DNA of 64,000 bases from Acidovorax sp. NB1 (GTDB taxonomy: Bacteria; Pseudomonadota; Gammaproteobacteria; Burkholderiales; Burkholderiaceae_C), in assembly GCF_005405905.1 (NCBI RefSeq), contig NZ_BJHU01000010.1, forward strand, positions 1 through 64,000, given 5' to 3'. This document shows, piece after piece, positions 18,979 to 28,819 of the stretch (the first letter of the stretch is position 1; each line of letters starts with the position of its first letter). The position numbers were made by a program, and so were the translations under genes. A model generated the notes under the pieces. It saw only the letters and a program-made list of their open reading frames with translations. It ran no database searches and had not been told where the DNA came from.

Positions 18979-20097
18979 TCAGATGCGCATGGGCATCACC
19001 ACATACTTGAAGCTGTCGTTGTCGGGGATGGTCATCAGCGCAGAGCTGTTGCCGTCCGACAGTTCCACCTTCACCATGTCCTGGCCCATGTTGGCCAGGG
19101 CGTCGATGAGGTAGGTCACGTTGAAGCCGATCTCGATGGTGTCGCCACCGTAGTCAATGTCGAGCTCGTCCACGGCCTCTTCCTGCTCGGCGTTGTTCGA
19201 CGCGACGCGCAGGGTGCCGGGCTCCAGGTTCAGGCGCACGCCCTTGAACTTGTCGCTGGTCATGATGGCCGTGCGCTGCAGGCTGGCCAGCAGGGGCGCG
19301 CGGCCCAGGGTGATGCTGTTCTTGTGGTTCTTGGGGATCACGCGGTTGTAGTCGGGGAACTTGCCCTCGACCAGCTTGGTGACGAACTCCATGCCGCCGA
19401 AGGTGAACTTCGCCTGGTTGTTGGCGAACTGCATCTCGATGTGGGGCTGGTTCTCGCCGCCCGCGTCACTCAACAGGCGCTGCAGCTCGATCACGGTCTT
19501 GCGCGGCAGGATGACTTCCTGCTTGGGCACTTCGACATCCAGCGTGGCGCTGGCAAACGCCAGGCGGTGGCCGTCGGTGGCCACCAGGCTGAGAGTCTTG
19601 CCCTCGGCCACGAAGAGGATGCCGTTGAGGTAGTAGCGGATGTCCTGTACCGCCATCGCAAACGACACCTGGCCGAGCAGGTCCTTCAGCGTCTTTTGTG
19701 GCACGGCGAACACGGGGCCGAAGGCGGCGGATTCTTGCACCAGCGGGAAGTCTTCAGCGGGCAGGCTCTGCAGCGTGAAGCGGCTCTTGCCACCCTTAAG
19801 CACCAGCTTGGACTGTTGCGACTCCAGGCTCACGGTCTGGTCGCCGGGCATGGTGCGCAGGATGTCGATGAGCTTGCGTGCGCCCACGGTGGTGGTGAAG
19901 TCGCCGGTGTCGCCGCCCAGCTCGGCGGTGGTGCGGATCTGGATTTCGAGGTCGCTGGTCGTCAGCTGCAGGGCATTGCCCGTCTTGCGGATCAGCACAT
20001 TGGCCAGGATGGGCAGCGTGTGGCGGCGCTCGACGATGCCAGCCACGGACTGCAGAACCGCGAGAACCTTGTCTTGTGTTGCCTTCAGGACGATCAT
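18979..20097 (-). CDS. dnaN: DNA polymerase III beta sliding clamp
   Basis: Ring-shaped processivity factor that tethers the polymerase to DNA. The 372-residue protein begins MIVLKATQDKVLAVLQSVAG with ERRHTLPILANV, a universally conserved stretch, and ends with the C-terminal MPMRI clamp signature. I chose ATG 20097, with AGAGG upstream, because an upstream in-frame start at 20178 would add low-complexity residues. It lies 130 bases downstream of dnaA and is presumably co-transcribed with it. The length matches E. coli DnaN (366). Confidence 0.97.
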   Translation of the reverse strand: MIVLKATQDKVLAVLQSVAGIVERRHTLPILANVLIRKTGNALQLTTSDLEIQIRTTAELGGDTGDFTTTVGARKLIDILRTMPGDQTVSLESQQSKLVLKGGKSRFTLQSLPAEDFPLVQESAAFGPVFAVPQKTLKDLLGQVSFAMAVQDIRYYLNGILFVAEGKTLSLVATDGHRLAFASATLDVEVPKQEVILPRKTVIELQRLLSDAGGENQPHIEMQFANNQAKFTFGGMEFVTKLVEGKFPDYNRVIPKNHKNSITLGRAPLLASLQRTAIMTSDKFKGVRLNLEPGTLRVASNNAEQEEAVDELDIDYGGDTIEIGFNVTYLIDALANMGQDMVKVELSDGNSSALMTIPDNDSFKYVVMPMRI

Positions 20098-20227
20098 GTC
20101 TTCAACCTCTTGTGGTTTTTGGAACGGTGCGTGGACAGCGGCACGGGTTGTGCCTCCCCCTGCTGCACAGCCCGTCATTTTGCCCTTTTACGGGGCGGTT
20201 TCTGTTCGGTGCATCTACCACCACCGA

Positions 20228-21652
20228 TCAGCCTTTCAGGGTCTGCTCCAGCACGTGCAGCTGCTGGTTCAACTCGGTCAGCTGCTGGCGTTCGCCCGAA
20301 ATCTTGCGAACGGCATGCAAAACGGTGGTGTGGTCGCGCCCTCCGAACAATTCTCCGATCTCCGGAAGGCTCTTTTGCGTCAACTCCTTGGCCAGGTACA
20401 TCGCAATCTGGCGCGGGCGGGCAATGCTCGCCGGGCGCTTCTTGCTGTACATGTCGGCGACCTTGATCTTGTAATAGTCGGCCACCGTCTTCTGGATGTT
20501 TTCCACAGAAATCTGCCGGTTCTGGATCGACAGCAGATCGCGCAGCGCCTCGCGGGCGAGCTGAATAGAGATCTCTTTCTGGTTGAAGCGCGAGTACGCG
20601 AGGATTTTGCGCAGCGCGCCTTCCAGTTCGCGCACGTTGGAGCGCACGTTCTTGGCCACGAAGAAGGCCACTTCCTCGGGCATCTCGGTGCCCTCCACGC
20701 GCGCCTTGTTGATCAGGATGGCCACGCGCATTTCCAGCTCGGGCGGTTCCAGCGCCACCGTCAGGCCCGAATCGAAGCGCGACACCAGGCGGTCGTGGAT
20801 GTTGGTCAGGCCCTTGGGGTAGGTGTCCGACGTCATCACGATGTGGCTCTTCTTGGTCAGCAAAGCCTCGAACGCATTGAAGAATTCTTCCTGCGTGCGG
20901 TCCTTGTTGGCAAAGAACTGCACATCGTCGATGAGCAGCAGATCGAGCGAGTGGTAGCGTTCCTTGAACTCGTCGAAGGTGCGACGCTGGTACGCCTTAA
21001 CCACATCCGACACGAACTGCTCCGCATGGATGTAGAGAACTTTGGCGTCGGGCTTGTCCTGCAGCAGGCGGTTACCCACAGCGTGCATCAGGTGGGTCTT
21101 GCCCAGGCCGACGCCGCCATAGATGAACAACGGGTTGTACAGGTGGCCGGGCATGCCTGCCACGTGCATGGCGGCCGAGCGTGCCATGCGGTTGGCCGTG
21201 CCTTCCACCAGGGTCTCGAATGTGAGGGCGGCGTTCAGCCGGTTGCGGAAGGCACCGGCCGGGGCCTCGTCGATGCTGGCGGCCGGGGATTCTGCCGGTG
21301 CCGGGGCGCTGGAGGGCTCGGGTGATGCGGGGCGCACATAAGTACGGGTAACGGATTCCCGCTGAGCGAGCGCTAACTCCAGAGAGACCGGCTGGCCGTA
21401 CAGGCCTTCCAGCAGGGAGGCAATGCGGCCTGCGTACTGGGCGCGGATCCAGTCCAGCTTGAAGCGGTTGGCTACCAGCAGGGTGACCTTGGAAAAGTCC
21501 TCAGCCACCTGAGCGACCAGAGGCTTGATCCAGGTGTTGAATTGTTGTTCGGGCAGGTCTTGCGCCAGTTGTTCTACGCAGGCTTGCCACAGGCCTTGGC
21601 CGGCATCGGCGCCGGGCGATGGCTGGGCGCTGCGGGTGGGTTCCTCGGTCAT
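20228..21652 (-). CDS. dnaA: Chromosomal replication initiator
   Basis: ATP-dependent initiator that binds DnaA boxes at the origin and opens the duplex. The 474-residue protein has domain I (residues 21-90, with [20 protein letters not shown]), a Pro/Ala-rich linker, the AAA+ domain with Walker [11 protein letters not shown] and Walker [10 protein letters not shown], and the C-terminal DNA-binding signature [15 protein letters not shown]. The ATG at 21652 is the only well-placed start. It faces the origin region and diverges from rpmH. Confidence 0.98.
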   Translation of the reverse strand: MTEEPTRSAQPSPGADAGQGLWQACVEQLAQDLPEQQFNTWIKPLVAQVAEDFSKVTLLVANRFKLDWIRAQYAGRIASLLEGLYGQPVSLELALAQRESVTRTYVRPASPEPSSAPAPAESPAASIDEAPAGAFRNRLNAALTFETLVEGTANRMARSAAMHVAGMPGHLYNPLFIYGGVGLGKTHLMHAVGNRLLQDKPDAKVLYIHAEQFVSDVVKAYQRRTFDEFKERYHSLDLLLIDDVQFFANKDRTQEEFFNAFEALLTKKSHIVMTSDTYPKGLTNIHDRLVSRFDSGLTVALEPPELEMRVAILINKARVEGTEMPEEVAFFVAKNVRSNVRELEGALRKILAYSRFNQKEISIQLAREALRDLLSIQNRQISVENIQKTVADYYKIKVADMYSKKRPASIARPRQIAMYLAKELTQKSLPEIGELFGGRDHTTVLHAVRKISGERQQLTELNQQLHVLEQTLKG

Positions 21653-21893
21653 TTATCGGGGATTCTTGTTGTGGATAGGAGGAACGGTGCTGGGCGGCGG
21701 ATTGTAGCTTGTCAAGGAGTTATCCACATTCTGGCGGCGGCTGTCATCGGGGGATTCCGGGGTTGCCTGGCTGCTGCGCCGGGGTGTGGAAAACTTGGAA
21801 TTCTGTTTCCGGGAGCGCCCTGAACAAGGGGCGCAATGGCCTGGCGGCGGCCCCAGAAGGCGGCATCTGGATGGGCTTGCCCGCCGAAAGGCA
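21653..21893. other. Origin-region DnaA boxes (candidate oriC)
   Basis: The dnaA-rpmH intergenic space is 406 bases. It holds a perfect DnaA box TTATCCACA (21720-21728), a near-match CTATCCACA on the minus strand (21670-21678) and TTTTCCACA on the minus strand (21785-21793). An AT-rich patch lies near 21960-21990 (GTTATTTCTGCTTTTATT). The gene order around it is that of many bacterial origins. A GC-skew switch and replication data would confirm it. Confidence 0.75.
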
Positions 21894-21922
21894 TTGCCAG
21901 AGGGCAACAAGCCTGCGATAAT
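21894..21922 (+). promoter_or_regulatory. Sigma-70-type promoter of rpmH
   Basis: TTGCCA (21894-21899) and GATAAT (21917-21922) are separated by exactly 17 bases, a near-consensus vegetative promoter. Transcription would start about 130 bases upstream of rpmH and read through rnpA-yidD-yidC. Confidence 0.7.
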
Positions 21923-22058
21923 TTTGGGTTTCCCTGAATGTGTTCAGGGTGATTTGACCCGGCGCGCCGTTATTTCTGCTTTTATTCAGCTGGTATCCAG
22001 CAGAGTAAAGCAGGGGTTCAGGAGCAGCAGTCCGGAACTGAACCTCAAGGAATAGACC

Positions 22059-22193
22059 ATGAAACGTACTTACCAGCCTTCCAAGACGCGCCGCGCGCGC
22101 ACCCACGGTTTCCTCGTCCGCATGAAGACCCGCGGCGGCCGTGCCGTTATCAACGCACGCCGCGCCAAGGGCCGCAAGCGCCTGGCCGTCTAA
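22059..22193 (+). CDS. rpmH: 50S ribosomal protein L34
   Basis: A 44-residue basic protein, [18 protein letters not shown]..., identical in pattern to bacterial L34, which sits near the exit of the peptide tunnel. An AAGG sequence precedes the start. It is first in the rpmH-rnpA-yidD-yidC operon and is expressed from the strong promoter at 21894. Confidence 0.98.
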   Translation: MKRTYQPSKTRRARTHGFLVRMKTRGGRAVINARRAKGRKRLAV

Positions 22194-22265
22194 GGCCGTC
22201 CCGGTCTACGGCCTGCTCCCCGTCAGCCTCGGTTTGTACCGTCAGGTTCCAAACGGGGTGCCTGC

Positions 22266-22793
22266 ATGCAACGGCTGAAAACCCGTCCGCAGTTCCAGGC
22301 GGCCATGGCAGGGGGCACCGTCTCCCGCACAGCGCATTTCGCGTTGCACCGTCTGGTGCTGGACCCTGCTGGCAGCGCCGCTGCCAACCCCGCCAGTGCT
22401 GCACCCACAGGGCCCGGTTCCTTGCCGTCAACGCAAGGACCGCAGGCCCTGTTTGCCGTGCCGGATGTCTGGCTGGGCGCAATGGTGCCCAAGCGCTGGG
22501 CGCGCCGTGCCGTGACACGCAACACCATCAAGCGGCAGATCTATACCGTGGGCGCAGCTTTTGAAGCGCGCCTGCCCCAGGCGGCCCATGTGGTGCGCCT
22601 GCGCACGGCGTTTGACCGCAAGCAGTTCGTGAGTGCCACGTCCGACCAGCTCAAGCAGGCGGTGCGTGCAGAGCTGCTGCAGCTGTTCGGCTACGCCGCA
22701 CGGCGTGCGGGTGGCGTAGCCGCTGCTTCGCCCGCCCCGGCTGTGGCCCCGCAGACGGCCGAGCGGGTGCCCGCACACGAGGTGGCGCCATGA
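22266..22793 (+). CDS. rnpA: Ribonuclease P protein component
   Basis: Protein subunit of RNase P, which with the RNA subunit removes 5' leaders from pre-tRNAs. The 175-residue protein has the RNA-binding RNR-type motif (ARRAVTRNTIKRQIY) and is longer than E. coli RnpA (119) because of a Pro/Ala/Ser-rich insertion near residues 35-60 and an Ala/Pro-rich tail after about 145. The ATG at 22266 fits the family start MQRLKTRPQFQ. Its stop overlaps yidD. Confidence 0.93.
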   Translation: MQRLKTRPQFQAAMAGGTVSRTAHFALHRLVLDPAGSAAANPASAAPTGPGSLPSTQGPQALFAVPDVWLGAMVPKRWARRAVTRNTIKRQIYTVGAAFEARLPQAAHVVRLRTAFDRKQFVSATSDQLKQAVRAELLQLFGYAARRAGGVAAASPAPAVAPQTAERVPAHEVAP

Positions 22794-23089
22794 TCATGCA
22801 GCGCCTGCTGATGGGCGTGGTCAAGGGCTACCGGCTGTTCCTCAGCCCCTGGCTAGGTTCAGCCTGCCGGTTCGAACCCACCTGCTCGGTCTATTCGCTG
22901 CAGGCGCTGGAATTGCATGGCGCGGCGGCAGGCAGCTATCTCACGGTGCGCAGGCTGGTACGCTGCCACCCCTGGTGTGATGGGGGCCACGATCCGGTCC
23001 CCCGAGAACTGCCGCGCGGCATGAGGCTTTTTTCGCGGCTGCAACAATCCTCCACCACCCAACCACCCTCACCAAAGAAGTCTTCATGA
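22790..23089 (+). CDS. yidD: Membrane protein insertion efficiency factor YidD
   Basis: A 99-residue protein of the YidD family, which helps insert proteins via YidC. It has the family signature CRFEPTCSVYSLQALELHG and a later CHPWCDGGHDPVP with conserved Cys residues, after an amphipathic N-terminal helix. ATG 22790 overlaps the rnpA stop (ATGA), and its own stop overlaps yidC, so all three are coupled. The C-terminal tail beyond RLFSRLQQ is low-complexity. Confidence 0.93.
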   Translation: MIMQRLLMGVVKGYRLFLSPWLGSACRFEPTCSVYSLQALELHGAAAGSYLTVRRLVRCHPWCDGGHDPVPRELPRGMRLFSRLQQSSTTQPPSPKKSS

Positions 23090-24789
23090 ACGACATTCGC
23101 CGCACCATCTTGTGGGTGATTTTTGGCTTTTCCATGGTTCTGCTGTGGGACAAGTGGCAACTGCACAACGGCAACAAGGCCACGTTTTTCCCGACCACGC
23201 CCGCCGTGACGGCACCCGCTGCCGGTGCAGCGTCCAGCGCGGCCGGGGCTGCCAGCGTGCCAGCCACCAGCGTGCCCGCAGCCACTGCGGTTGCTCAAGG
23301 CGCAGCAGCGGTGCCCGGCCAGCCAGCCGCCGCCGCGCCCACCAAGCGTGAGCGCATCGAGGTCAAGACCGATCTGTACCGCCTGGTGTTCGACAGCGAA
23401 GGCGGCTCGCTCACGCAGGCCGAGCTGCTCAAGCACGCCGACATGACCGACAAGGCCCGCAACTTCCTGCTGCTGGACGAGAGCGCCCAGCGCGTGTACG
23501 TGGCGCAGACGGGCCTGGTGGGCGGCACCTTCCCCACGCACAAGACGCCAATGACGGCCGTGCCCGGCCCGCGTGAACTCAAGGACGGGCAGGACGAGCT
23601 GAGCATCCGTTTCGAGTCGCCCGACCAGGGCGGCGTGAAGTTGGTCAAGACCTGGACCATCAAGCGCGGCGGCTATGACATCGCCGTCAAGCACGACATC
23701 GTCAACACCGGCAGCGTCGCCGTGTCGCCCCAGCTCTATCTGCAACTGGTGCGCGATGGCAACAAGCCGCCAGGCGAGTCGTCGTTCTACTCCACCTTCA
23801 CCGGCCCGGCGGTCTTCACCGAAGCCAAGAAGTACCAGAAGATCGAGTTCAAGGACATCGAAAACGGCAAGATCGACATCCCCAAGGACTCGGCCAATGG
23901 CTACGTGGCCATGGTGCAGCACTATTTCGCCACCGCATGGCTGCTGGCCGACGGCGTGCAGCGCGAGCCCTTCACCCGCAAGGTGGACACCAACCTGTAC
24001 TCCGTGGGCATGCTGACCTCCCTCGGCACCATCGAGCCGGGCACCACCAAGACCATCGACGCGCGCCTGTTCGCCGGCCCGCAGGTCGAGACCATGATGG
24101 AAAAGCTGTACCCCGGCCTGGAGCTGGTCAAGGACTACGGCTGGCTCACCATCCTGTCCAAGCCGCTGTACTGGTTGCTGGACCAGCTGCACAAGCTCCT
24201 GAACAACTGGGGCTGGTCCATCGTGGCGCTGGTGTTGCTGCTCAAGATCGCGTTCTACTGGCTCAATGCCAAGGCCTACGCCAGCATGGCCAAGATGAAG
24301 GCCATCAACCCCAAGATCATGGAGATGCGCGAGCGCCTGAAGGACAAGCCGCAGCAGATGCAGCAGGAGATGATGCGCATTTACCGCGAGGAAAAGGTCA
24401 ACCCCATGGGCGGCTGCTTCCCCATCATGATCCAGATCCCCGTGTTCATTGCGCTGTACTGGGTGCTGCTGTCCAGCGTCGAGATGCGCAACGCGCCCTG
24501 GATTGGCTGGATCCACGATCTGTCGGCCCCGGACCCGTTCTTCATCCTGCCGCTGCTGATGACGCTGTCCTCGCTGTTGCAGACGGCCCTGAACCCCGCA
24601 CCACCGGACCCAATGCAGGCCAAGATGATGTGGTTCATGCCGCTGATCTTCAGCGTGATGTTCTTCTTCTTCCCGGCCGGCCTGGTGCTGTACTGGCTGA
24701 CGAACAACATCCTGTCGATTGCACAGCAGTGGATCATCAACACGCGCATGGGCGTGCCACCGCAGTTCAACCTGCCCAGCTTCAAGTGA
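23086..24789 (+). CDS. yidC: Membrane protein insertase YidC
   Basis: Inner-membrane insertase (Oxa1 family) acting alone or with SecYEG. The 567-residue protein has an N-terminal signal-anchor (IRRTILWVIFGFSMVLLW), an Ala/Pro-rich linker, a large periplasmic beta-domain, and a C-terminal membrane core with WGWSIVALVLLLKIAFYWL, the conserved loop MREEKVNPMGGC-type region and the final helices. ATG 23086 overlaps the yidD stop. A terminator follows the stop. Confidence 0.97.
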   Translation: MNDIRRTILWVIFGFSMVLLWDKWQLHNGNKATFFPTTPAVTAPAAGAASSAAGAASVPATSVPAATAVAQGAAAVPGQPAAAAPTKRERIEVKTDLYRLVFDSEGGSLTQAELLKHADMTDKARNFLLLDESAQRVYVAQTGLVGGTFPTHKTPMTAVPGPRELKDGQDELSIRFESPDQGGVKLVKTWTIKRGGYDIAVKHDIVNTGSVAVSPQLYLQLVRDGNKPPGESSFYSTFTGPAVFTEAKKYQKIEFKDIENGKIDIPKDSANGYVAMVQHYFATAWLLADGVQREPFTRKVDTNLYSVGMLTSLGTIEPGTTKTIDARLFAGPQVETMMEKLYPGLELVKDYGWLTILSKPLYWLLDQLHKLLNNWGWSIVALVLLLKIAFYWLNAKAYASMAKMKAINPKIMEMRERLKDKPQQMQQEMMRIYREEKVNPMGGCFPIMIQIPVFIALYWVLLSSVEMRNAPWIGWIHDLSAPDPFFILPLLMTLSSLLQTALNPAPPDPMQAKMMWFMPLIFSVMFFFFPAGLVLYWLTNNILSIAQQWIINTRMGVPPQFNLPSFK

Positions 24790-24813
24790 TCGCCGCCTGA
24801 TCACTGCCCCCTG

Positions 24814-24837
24814 AAAGGCCGCGCAAGCGGCCTTTTT
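24814..24837 (+). terminator. Rho-independent terminator after yidC
   Basis: AAAGGCCGCGCAAGCGGCCTTTTT forms a GC-rich hairpin (GGCCGC/GCGGCC) followed by T residues, 25 bases after the yidC stop. It probably ends the rpmH operon before mnmE. Confidence 0.8.
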
Positions 24838-24866
24838 CGTTTCCTTCCACCCTGTACAGTCCCACC

Positions 24867-26306
24867 ATGCTTGCCCGCCACCATGACCCCATCGTCGCCA
24901 TTGCCACTGCACCGGGGCGTGGTGCCGTCGGCATCGTGCGGGTGTCGGGCAAAGGGCTGGAGGCCCTGGTGCAGGCCCTGTGCGGCCGCAGCCTCAAGCC
25001 GCGCGAGGCCACCTACCTGCCGTTTCGGGATGCGCAGGGCCAGGCCATCGACCAGGGGCTGGCGCTGTACTTCCCCGGCCCGCACAGCTACACCGGTGAG
25101 GATGTGCTGGAGCTGCAGGCCCATGGCGGCCCCGTGGTGCTGCAGCTGCTGCTGGCGCGCTGCCTGGAGGCGGGCACCGCCACGGACCCGGCCACGGGCC
25201 GACCCTGCCTGCCGGGCCTGCGCGTGGCCCAGCCCGGTGAGTTCACCGAACGGGCTTTCCTGAATGACAAGATCGACCTGGCCCAGGCCGAGGCGATTGC
25301 CGACCTGATCGACGCCAGCACGGAGGCTGCGGCGCGCAGCGCCAGCCGCTCGTTGACCGGCGCGTTCTCCGCCGAAATCCACAGCCTGCGCGACGCGCTC
25401 ATCCACCTGCGCATGCTGGTAGAGGCCACGCTCGACTTCCCGGAGGAAGAAATCGACTTCCTGCGCAAGGCGGATGCGCATGGCCAGCTATCGAATCTGC
25501 AGCAAACCCTGGCCTTGGTGATGCAGCGCGCGCGCCAGGGCGCTTTGCTGCGCGAAGGCATCAAGGTGGTGATTGCGGGCCAGCCCAATGCGGGCAAAAG
25601 CTCGCTGCTCAATGCGCTGGCGGGCGCCGAGCTGGCCATCGTCACACCCATTGCTGGCACCACGCGCGACAAGGTGCAGCAGACCATCCAGATCGAAGGG
25701 GTGCCCCTGCACATCATCGACACCGCCGGCCTGCGCGACAGCGAGGACGAGGTGGAGCGCATCGGCATCGCCCGCGCCTGGGACGAGATCGCGGGGGCCG
25801 ATGCGGTGTTGTTCCTGCACGATCTGTCGCGCCAGGATGCTATTGAATACATAGCTGCTGAGGCAGACATAGCGCGCGCACTGGCCCAAAAACTGCCTCA
25901 AACCATCCCGGTGATCGATGTCTGGAACAAGCTGGACCGCGTCCCGGCGGCGGTGATCCCCACTGCAGGAGGGGCCGGGCGCGCCGATACCCGGCCGGGC
26001 GTTTGGCTGTCCGCACGCACAGGCGAGGGGCTGGATGGCCTGCGGCGAATCCTGCTGAAGGTGGCGGGCTGGCAGTCGGCACCCGAAGGCCTCCACATTG
26101 CGCGCGCGCGCCACATCGAGGCGCTGCGTGCCGTGTCGGCCCACCTGCAGGAGGCCGCCGACCAGCTGCAGGCCCAGGGCCCGGCGCTCGATCTGCTGGC
26201 CGAGGAGCTGCGCCTGGCCCAGAACGCCCTGAGCGCCATCACCGGCGAGTTCAGCTCCGACGACCTGCTGGGCGTGATCTTCTCCAGCTTCTGCATTGGC
26301 AAATAG
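24867..26306 (+). CDS. mnmE: tRNA modification GTPase MnmE
   Basis: GTPase that with MnmG installs the 5-carboxymethylaminomethyl group on U34 of certain tRNAs. The 479-residue protein has the N-terminal folate-binding domain ([20 protein letters not shown]), the G1 loop GQPNAGKSS (from 238), GTTRD, DTAG and NKLD elements, and the C-terminal CIGK. ATG 24867 fits the family start. Residues about 324-334 ([11 protein letters not shown]) are encoded by a copy of a dispersed repeat core (25836-25865), an unusual place for a mobile palindrome. Confidence 0.97.
   Translation: MLARHHDPIVAIATAPGRGAVGIVRVSGKGLEALVQALCGRSLKPREATYLPFRDAQGQAIDQGLALYFPGPHSYTGEDVLELQAHGGPVVLQLLLARCLEAGTATDPATGRPCLPGLRVAQPGEFTERAFLNDKIDLAQAEAIADLIDASTEAAARSASRSLTGAFSAEIHSLRDALIHLRMLVEATLDFPEEEIDFLRKADAHGQLSNLQQTLALVMQRARQGALLREGIKVVIAGQPNAGKSSLLNALAGAELAIVTPIAGTTRDKVQQTIQIEGVPLHIIDTAGLRDSEDEVERIGIARAWDEIAGADAVLFLHDLSRQDAIEYIAAEADIARALAQKLPQTIPVIDVWNKLDRVPAAVIPTAGGAGRADTRPGVWLSARTGEGLDGLRRILLKVAGWQSAPEGLHIARARHIEALRAVSAHLQEAADQLQAQGPALDLLAEELRLAQNALSAITGEFSSDDLLGVIFSSFCIGK
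25836..25865 (+). repeat. Repeat core embedded in mnmE
   Basis: GATGCTATTGAATACATAGCTGC closely resembles the AT-rich palindromic core of the family found at 31871 and 44131 (TTGCTATTAAATATATAGCT). It is in frame within the G-domain part of mnmE. Confidence 0.5.
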
Positions 26307-26429
26307 AAAACAGAGAATGGGCCTGAGGCGCCCGGCCGGAGCGCCCATGCCGCCGCCTGTCGCTTATGTTGTAAACGGACGTAAACAGCGCTTGTGTCAG
26401 CTCTGTAACAACGGTACTTTCGACGCATC

Positions 26430-26921
26430 ATGAATGCACCCACCCCTGCTGCCATCAAGGTTGACCTGAAAGGGTTGCTGGACGCCATTGCGCAAACTAC
26501 CGCAGACGACAGCATGACCAACCCCCTCTCCCCTGCCCAATGGGATGTGCTCTCGTCCTACCTGCTGCCGGTGGTTCTGCCCGCCGGGCAGGTGCTTTTC
26601 AGCCAGGGTGCCACAGACCGCACCCTCTATCTGGTGGAAAGCGGCAACCTGAGCGTGCACTACCAGGACGAAAAAGAGCGCCTGCGTCTGGCCATTGTGG
26701 GCGCGGGCTCCGTGGTGGGCGAAGGCGCCTTCTTTTCGCACCGCGCACGCAGCGCCACCGTGCAGGCCAGCGCGCCCTGCAAGCTCTGGAGCCTCACGGC
26801 CATCCGATTCACCGAATTGACCAACCGCCAGCCCGCCATTGCCCTGGGTTTGGCGATGGCCGCAGGGGCTGTGCTGGCCAAGCGCCTGGGCAACCGCCGC
26901 CGCCGCGTTGCGGCCACCTGA
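26430..26921 (+). CDS. Cyclic nucleotide-binding domain protein
   Basis: A 163-residue protein with a cyclic-nucleotide-binding fold of the CRP type at residues 40-140 (LPAGQVLFSQGATDRTLYLV, ESGNLSVHY, GAGSVVGEGAFF). It lacks the C-terminal helix-turn-helix of true CRP regulators and ends in an arginine-rich tail. It is therefore likely a stand-alone sensor or adaptor. The arginine of the family phosphate loop is not obvious (HRARSATVQ is the candidate), so ligand binding is uncertain. It is monocistronic as far as can be seen. Confidence 0.8.
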   Translation: MNAPTPAAIKVDLKGLLDAIAQTTADDSMTNPLSPAQWDVLSSYLLPVVLPAGQVLFSQGATDRTLYLVESGNLSVHYQDEKERLRLAIVGAGSVVGEGAFFSHRARSATVQASAPCKLWSLTAIRFTELTNRQPAIALGLAMAAGAVLAKRLGNRRRRVAAT

Positions 26922-27032
26922 CAGGCGCCCCGGAGACCCGGGGTTTGCGGGCTTGTTCGGGGCTCTGCGAGGGGTACAGCAAGTTACACTCGATTTGGAT
27001 TTTGTCCAGGCACCATCCGAAGAAAGCAAGCC

Positions 27033-27962
27033 ATGTCCCTGTTCAGCTGGTTCAGCCGTAAACCCGCCCCCCCCAAGCCCCGGCCAGCCGCAGAACCGTC
27101 GGGTCTGTTGAATGCTGACGCCACCGTGCCGCTCCACCCCGGCCGCATGGGCAAACCCCTGGTCGAGCCGGCTCCCCCCGAACACGCCGCCAACCGCAAG
27201 AACGAGCGCATGGAGCGCCGCGAGCTGCTCTACACCGTGGTGCGCGATGCCATGGTGCGCGCCGGGGTGCTGTCTGCCAGCTACAAATTCAAGGTGCTGT
27301 CGCTGGACCAGCGCGGTCGCCAGTTCCTGGTGATGATGGACCTGGCGCGCGAATACGGCGGCGAGACCGTGCGCCTGTCCGAAATCGAGGCGCTGATCGC
27401 CCAGACCGCCAAGACCCGCTACGACATCCTGGTGACGGCCGTGTACTGGCGCATCAACGACCATGTGGCCGTGGGCATTCCGCAGAAAGGCGTGGCACCC
27501 CAGGGGGCTGCTCTGCCCGTGTCGGCCGCGCCCGTGGCGGCGGCCGTGCGTCGGCCCCCGGCGGCCGCTGCGGCGCCGGTGGCGCCAGCCGCCCCGGTCT
27601 TGCCCGTGATCCAGGCACCGGCGCCTGCCGCCCCTGCTCCGGCTGCCCCCGTGCGCCCCGCAGCGCCCGTCGTGGCTGCCGCGCCGACCCGGCCCCCGGT
27701 GGCCGCGCCGGTGGGCGAGCAGCGCCCGGCGCCCCGGTTCGAGCCCATTGAGGCCGACGAGGTGGCCGCCTTCAAGCGTGCATTGGCCAACGCCGCAGGC
27801 GCCACAGCCGCCCCGGCAGCGGCCGCCAAGCCAGGTGTGCCCGTGCGCTCCGGGCCACTGCTGCCCCCGTCGCAGCCCACCGGTTTTGAAGACACCGAAA
27901 TGCCCGGGGCCGACAGCCCCTCGCCCGACCTGAGCAGCACCCAGTACGGCGAGCTGCGCTGA
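27033..27962 (+). CDS. Uncharacterised protein with Ala/Pro-rich C-terminus
   Basis: A 309-residue protein. The folded-looking part is residues 60-150 (ERMERRELLYTVVRDAMVRA...RQFLVMMDLA...), then a low-complexity Ala/Pro/Val region of about 100 residues, and a conserved-looking end. I do not recognise the family. The start (MSLFSWFSRKPAPPKP) is positively charged and not a clear signal peptide. It is followed by a strong terminator, so it is likely a single-gene unit or the end of one with the preceding gene. Confidence 0.65.
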   Translation: MSLFSWFSRKPAPPKPRPAAEPSGLLNADATVPLHPGRMGKPLVEPAPPEHAANRKNERMERRELLYTVVRDAMVRAGVLSASYKFKVLSLDQRGRQFLVMMDLAREYGGETVRLSEIEALIAQTAKTRYDILVTAVYWRINDHVAVGIPQKGVAPQGAALPVSAAPVAAAVRRPPAAAAAPVAPAAPVLPVIQAPAPAAPAPAAPVRPAAPVVAAAPTRPPVAAPVGEQRPAPRFEPIEADEVAAFKRALANAAGATAAPAAAAKPGVPVRSGPLLPPSQPTGFEDTEMPGADSPSPDLSSTQYGELR

Positions 27963-27984
27963 GCATCACCGGTCCCCCCAAGCG

Positions 27985-28014
27985 AGAAGCCCTCCATGCA
28001 GAGGGCTTCTTTTT
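27985..28014 (+). terminator. Rho-independent terminator after the Ala/Pro-rich protein gene
   Basis: GAAGCCCTCCATGCAGAGGG followed by CTTCTTTTTT makes a long hairpin with a T-run, about 23 bases past the stop. It separates this gene from the convergent apt. Confidence 0.85.
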
Positions 28015-28061
28015 TGCCTGAGGCGTCGAAAATCAGGAGGCGCGGCGAACCGGCTGGCGCC

Positions 28062-28616
28062 TCAGTGCCCTGCGAAATCCACCAGCGTGTACAGCGGCAG
28101 GCCCGATTCGCGCAGGCGTTCGGAGCCACCCAGTTCGGGCAGGTCCACGATGGCGGCGCCTTCGGTCACCGTGGCGCCCAGTTTTTCGAGCAACTTCTTG
28201 CCCGCCATCATGGTGCCGCCGGTGGCGATGAGGTCGTCGATCAGCAGCACGCGGTCACCGGCCTTCACGGCGTCGGTGTGCAGCTCCACGGTGGCGCTGC
28301 CGTACTCCAGCTCATAGGTTTCCTCGACCGTGGTGAAAGGCAGCTTGCCCTTCTTGCGGATGGGCACGAAGCCCACATTGAGTTCATAGGCCACCACGGC
28401 GCCCAGGATGAAGCCGCGCGCATCCAGCCCGGCCACCACGTCGGGGCGCAGGGCCTTGTCCATGTAGCGGTGCACGAAGGCGTCGATGAGCACGCGGAAC
28501 ACCTTGGGGTCCTGCAGCAGCGGCGTGATGTCACGGAACTGCACGCCGGGTGCGGGCCAGTCGGGCACGGTGCGGATGTGCTGGCGGAGGTAGTCGTTGA
28601 CGCTGAGTGGCTGCAT
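28062..28616 (-). CDS. apt: Adenine phosphoribosyltransferase
   Basis: Converts adenine and PRPP to AMP in purine salvage. The 184-residue protein has the PRPP-binding motif [14 protein letters not shown] and the N-terminal [11 protein letters not shown] of the Apt family. I start at ATG 28616 ([24 protein letters not shown]), which matches the family length of about 180, rather than longer upstream frames. It converges on the previous gene across the terminator. Confidence 0.96.
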   Translation of the reverse strand: MQPLSVNDYLRQHIRTVPDWPAPGVQFRDITPLLQDPKVFRVLIDAFVHRYMDKALRPDVVAGLDARGFILGAVVAYELNVGFVPIRKKGKLPFTTVEETYELEYGSATVELHTDAVKAGDRVLLIDDLIATGGTMMAGKKLLEKLGATVTEGAAIVDLPELGGSERLRESGLPLYTLVDFAGH

Positions 28617-28819
28617 GGGAAAAGAGAGGGGGGTCAAGGGGCGCGGGTGTGGGGGCGTCGGACAACGGCTTTCCCGCGCGAAGGGCTGAAGTGTAATCAG
28701 CCGCCTGCATGCGCTTTTCTGCGCTCCCGGGGCCACCGCCAGCCCCCATAATGTTTCACTGCTGTTACACCCCACGGCCGGCTGCATTGCAGGCGGCGCC
28801 CCCCACAGAAGATTGGCCC

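Noticed and set aside
25836..25865. Frameshift or disruption of mnmE by the repeat
   Set aside because: The frame is continuous through the segment and all G motifs and the CIGK end are intact.
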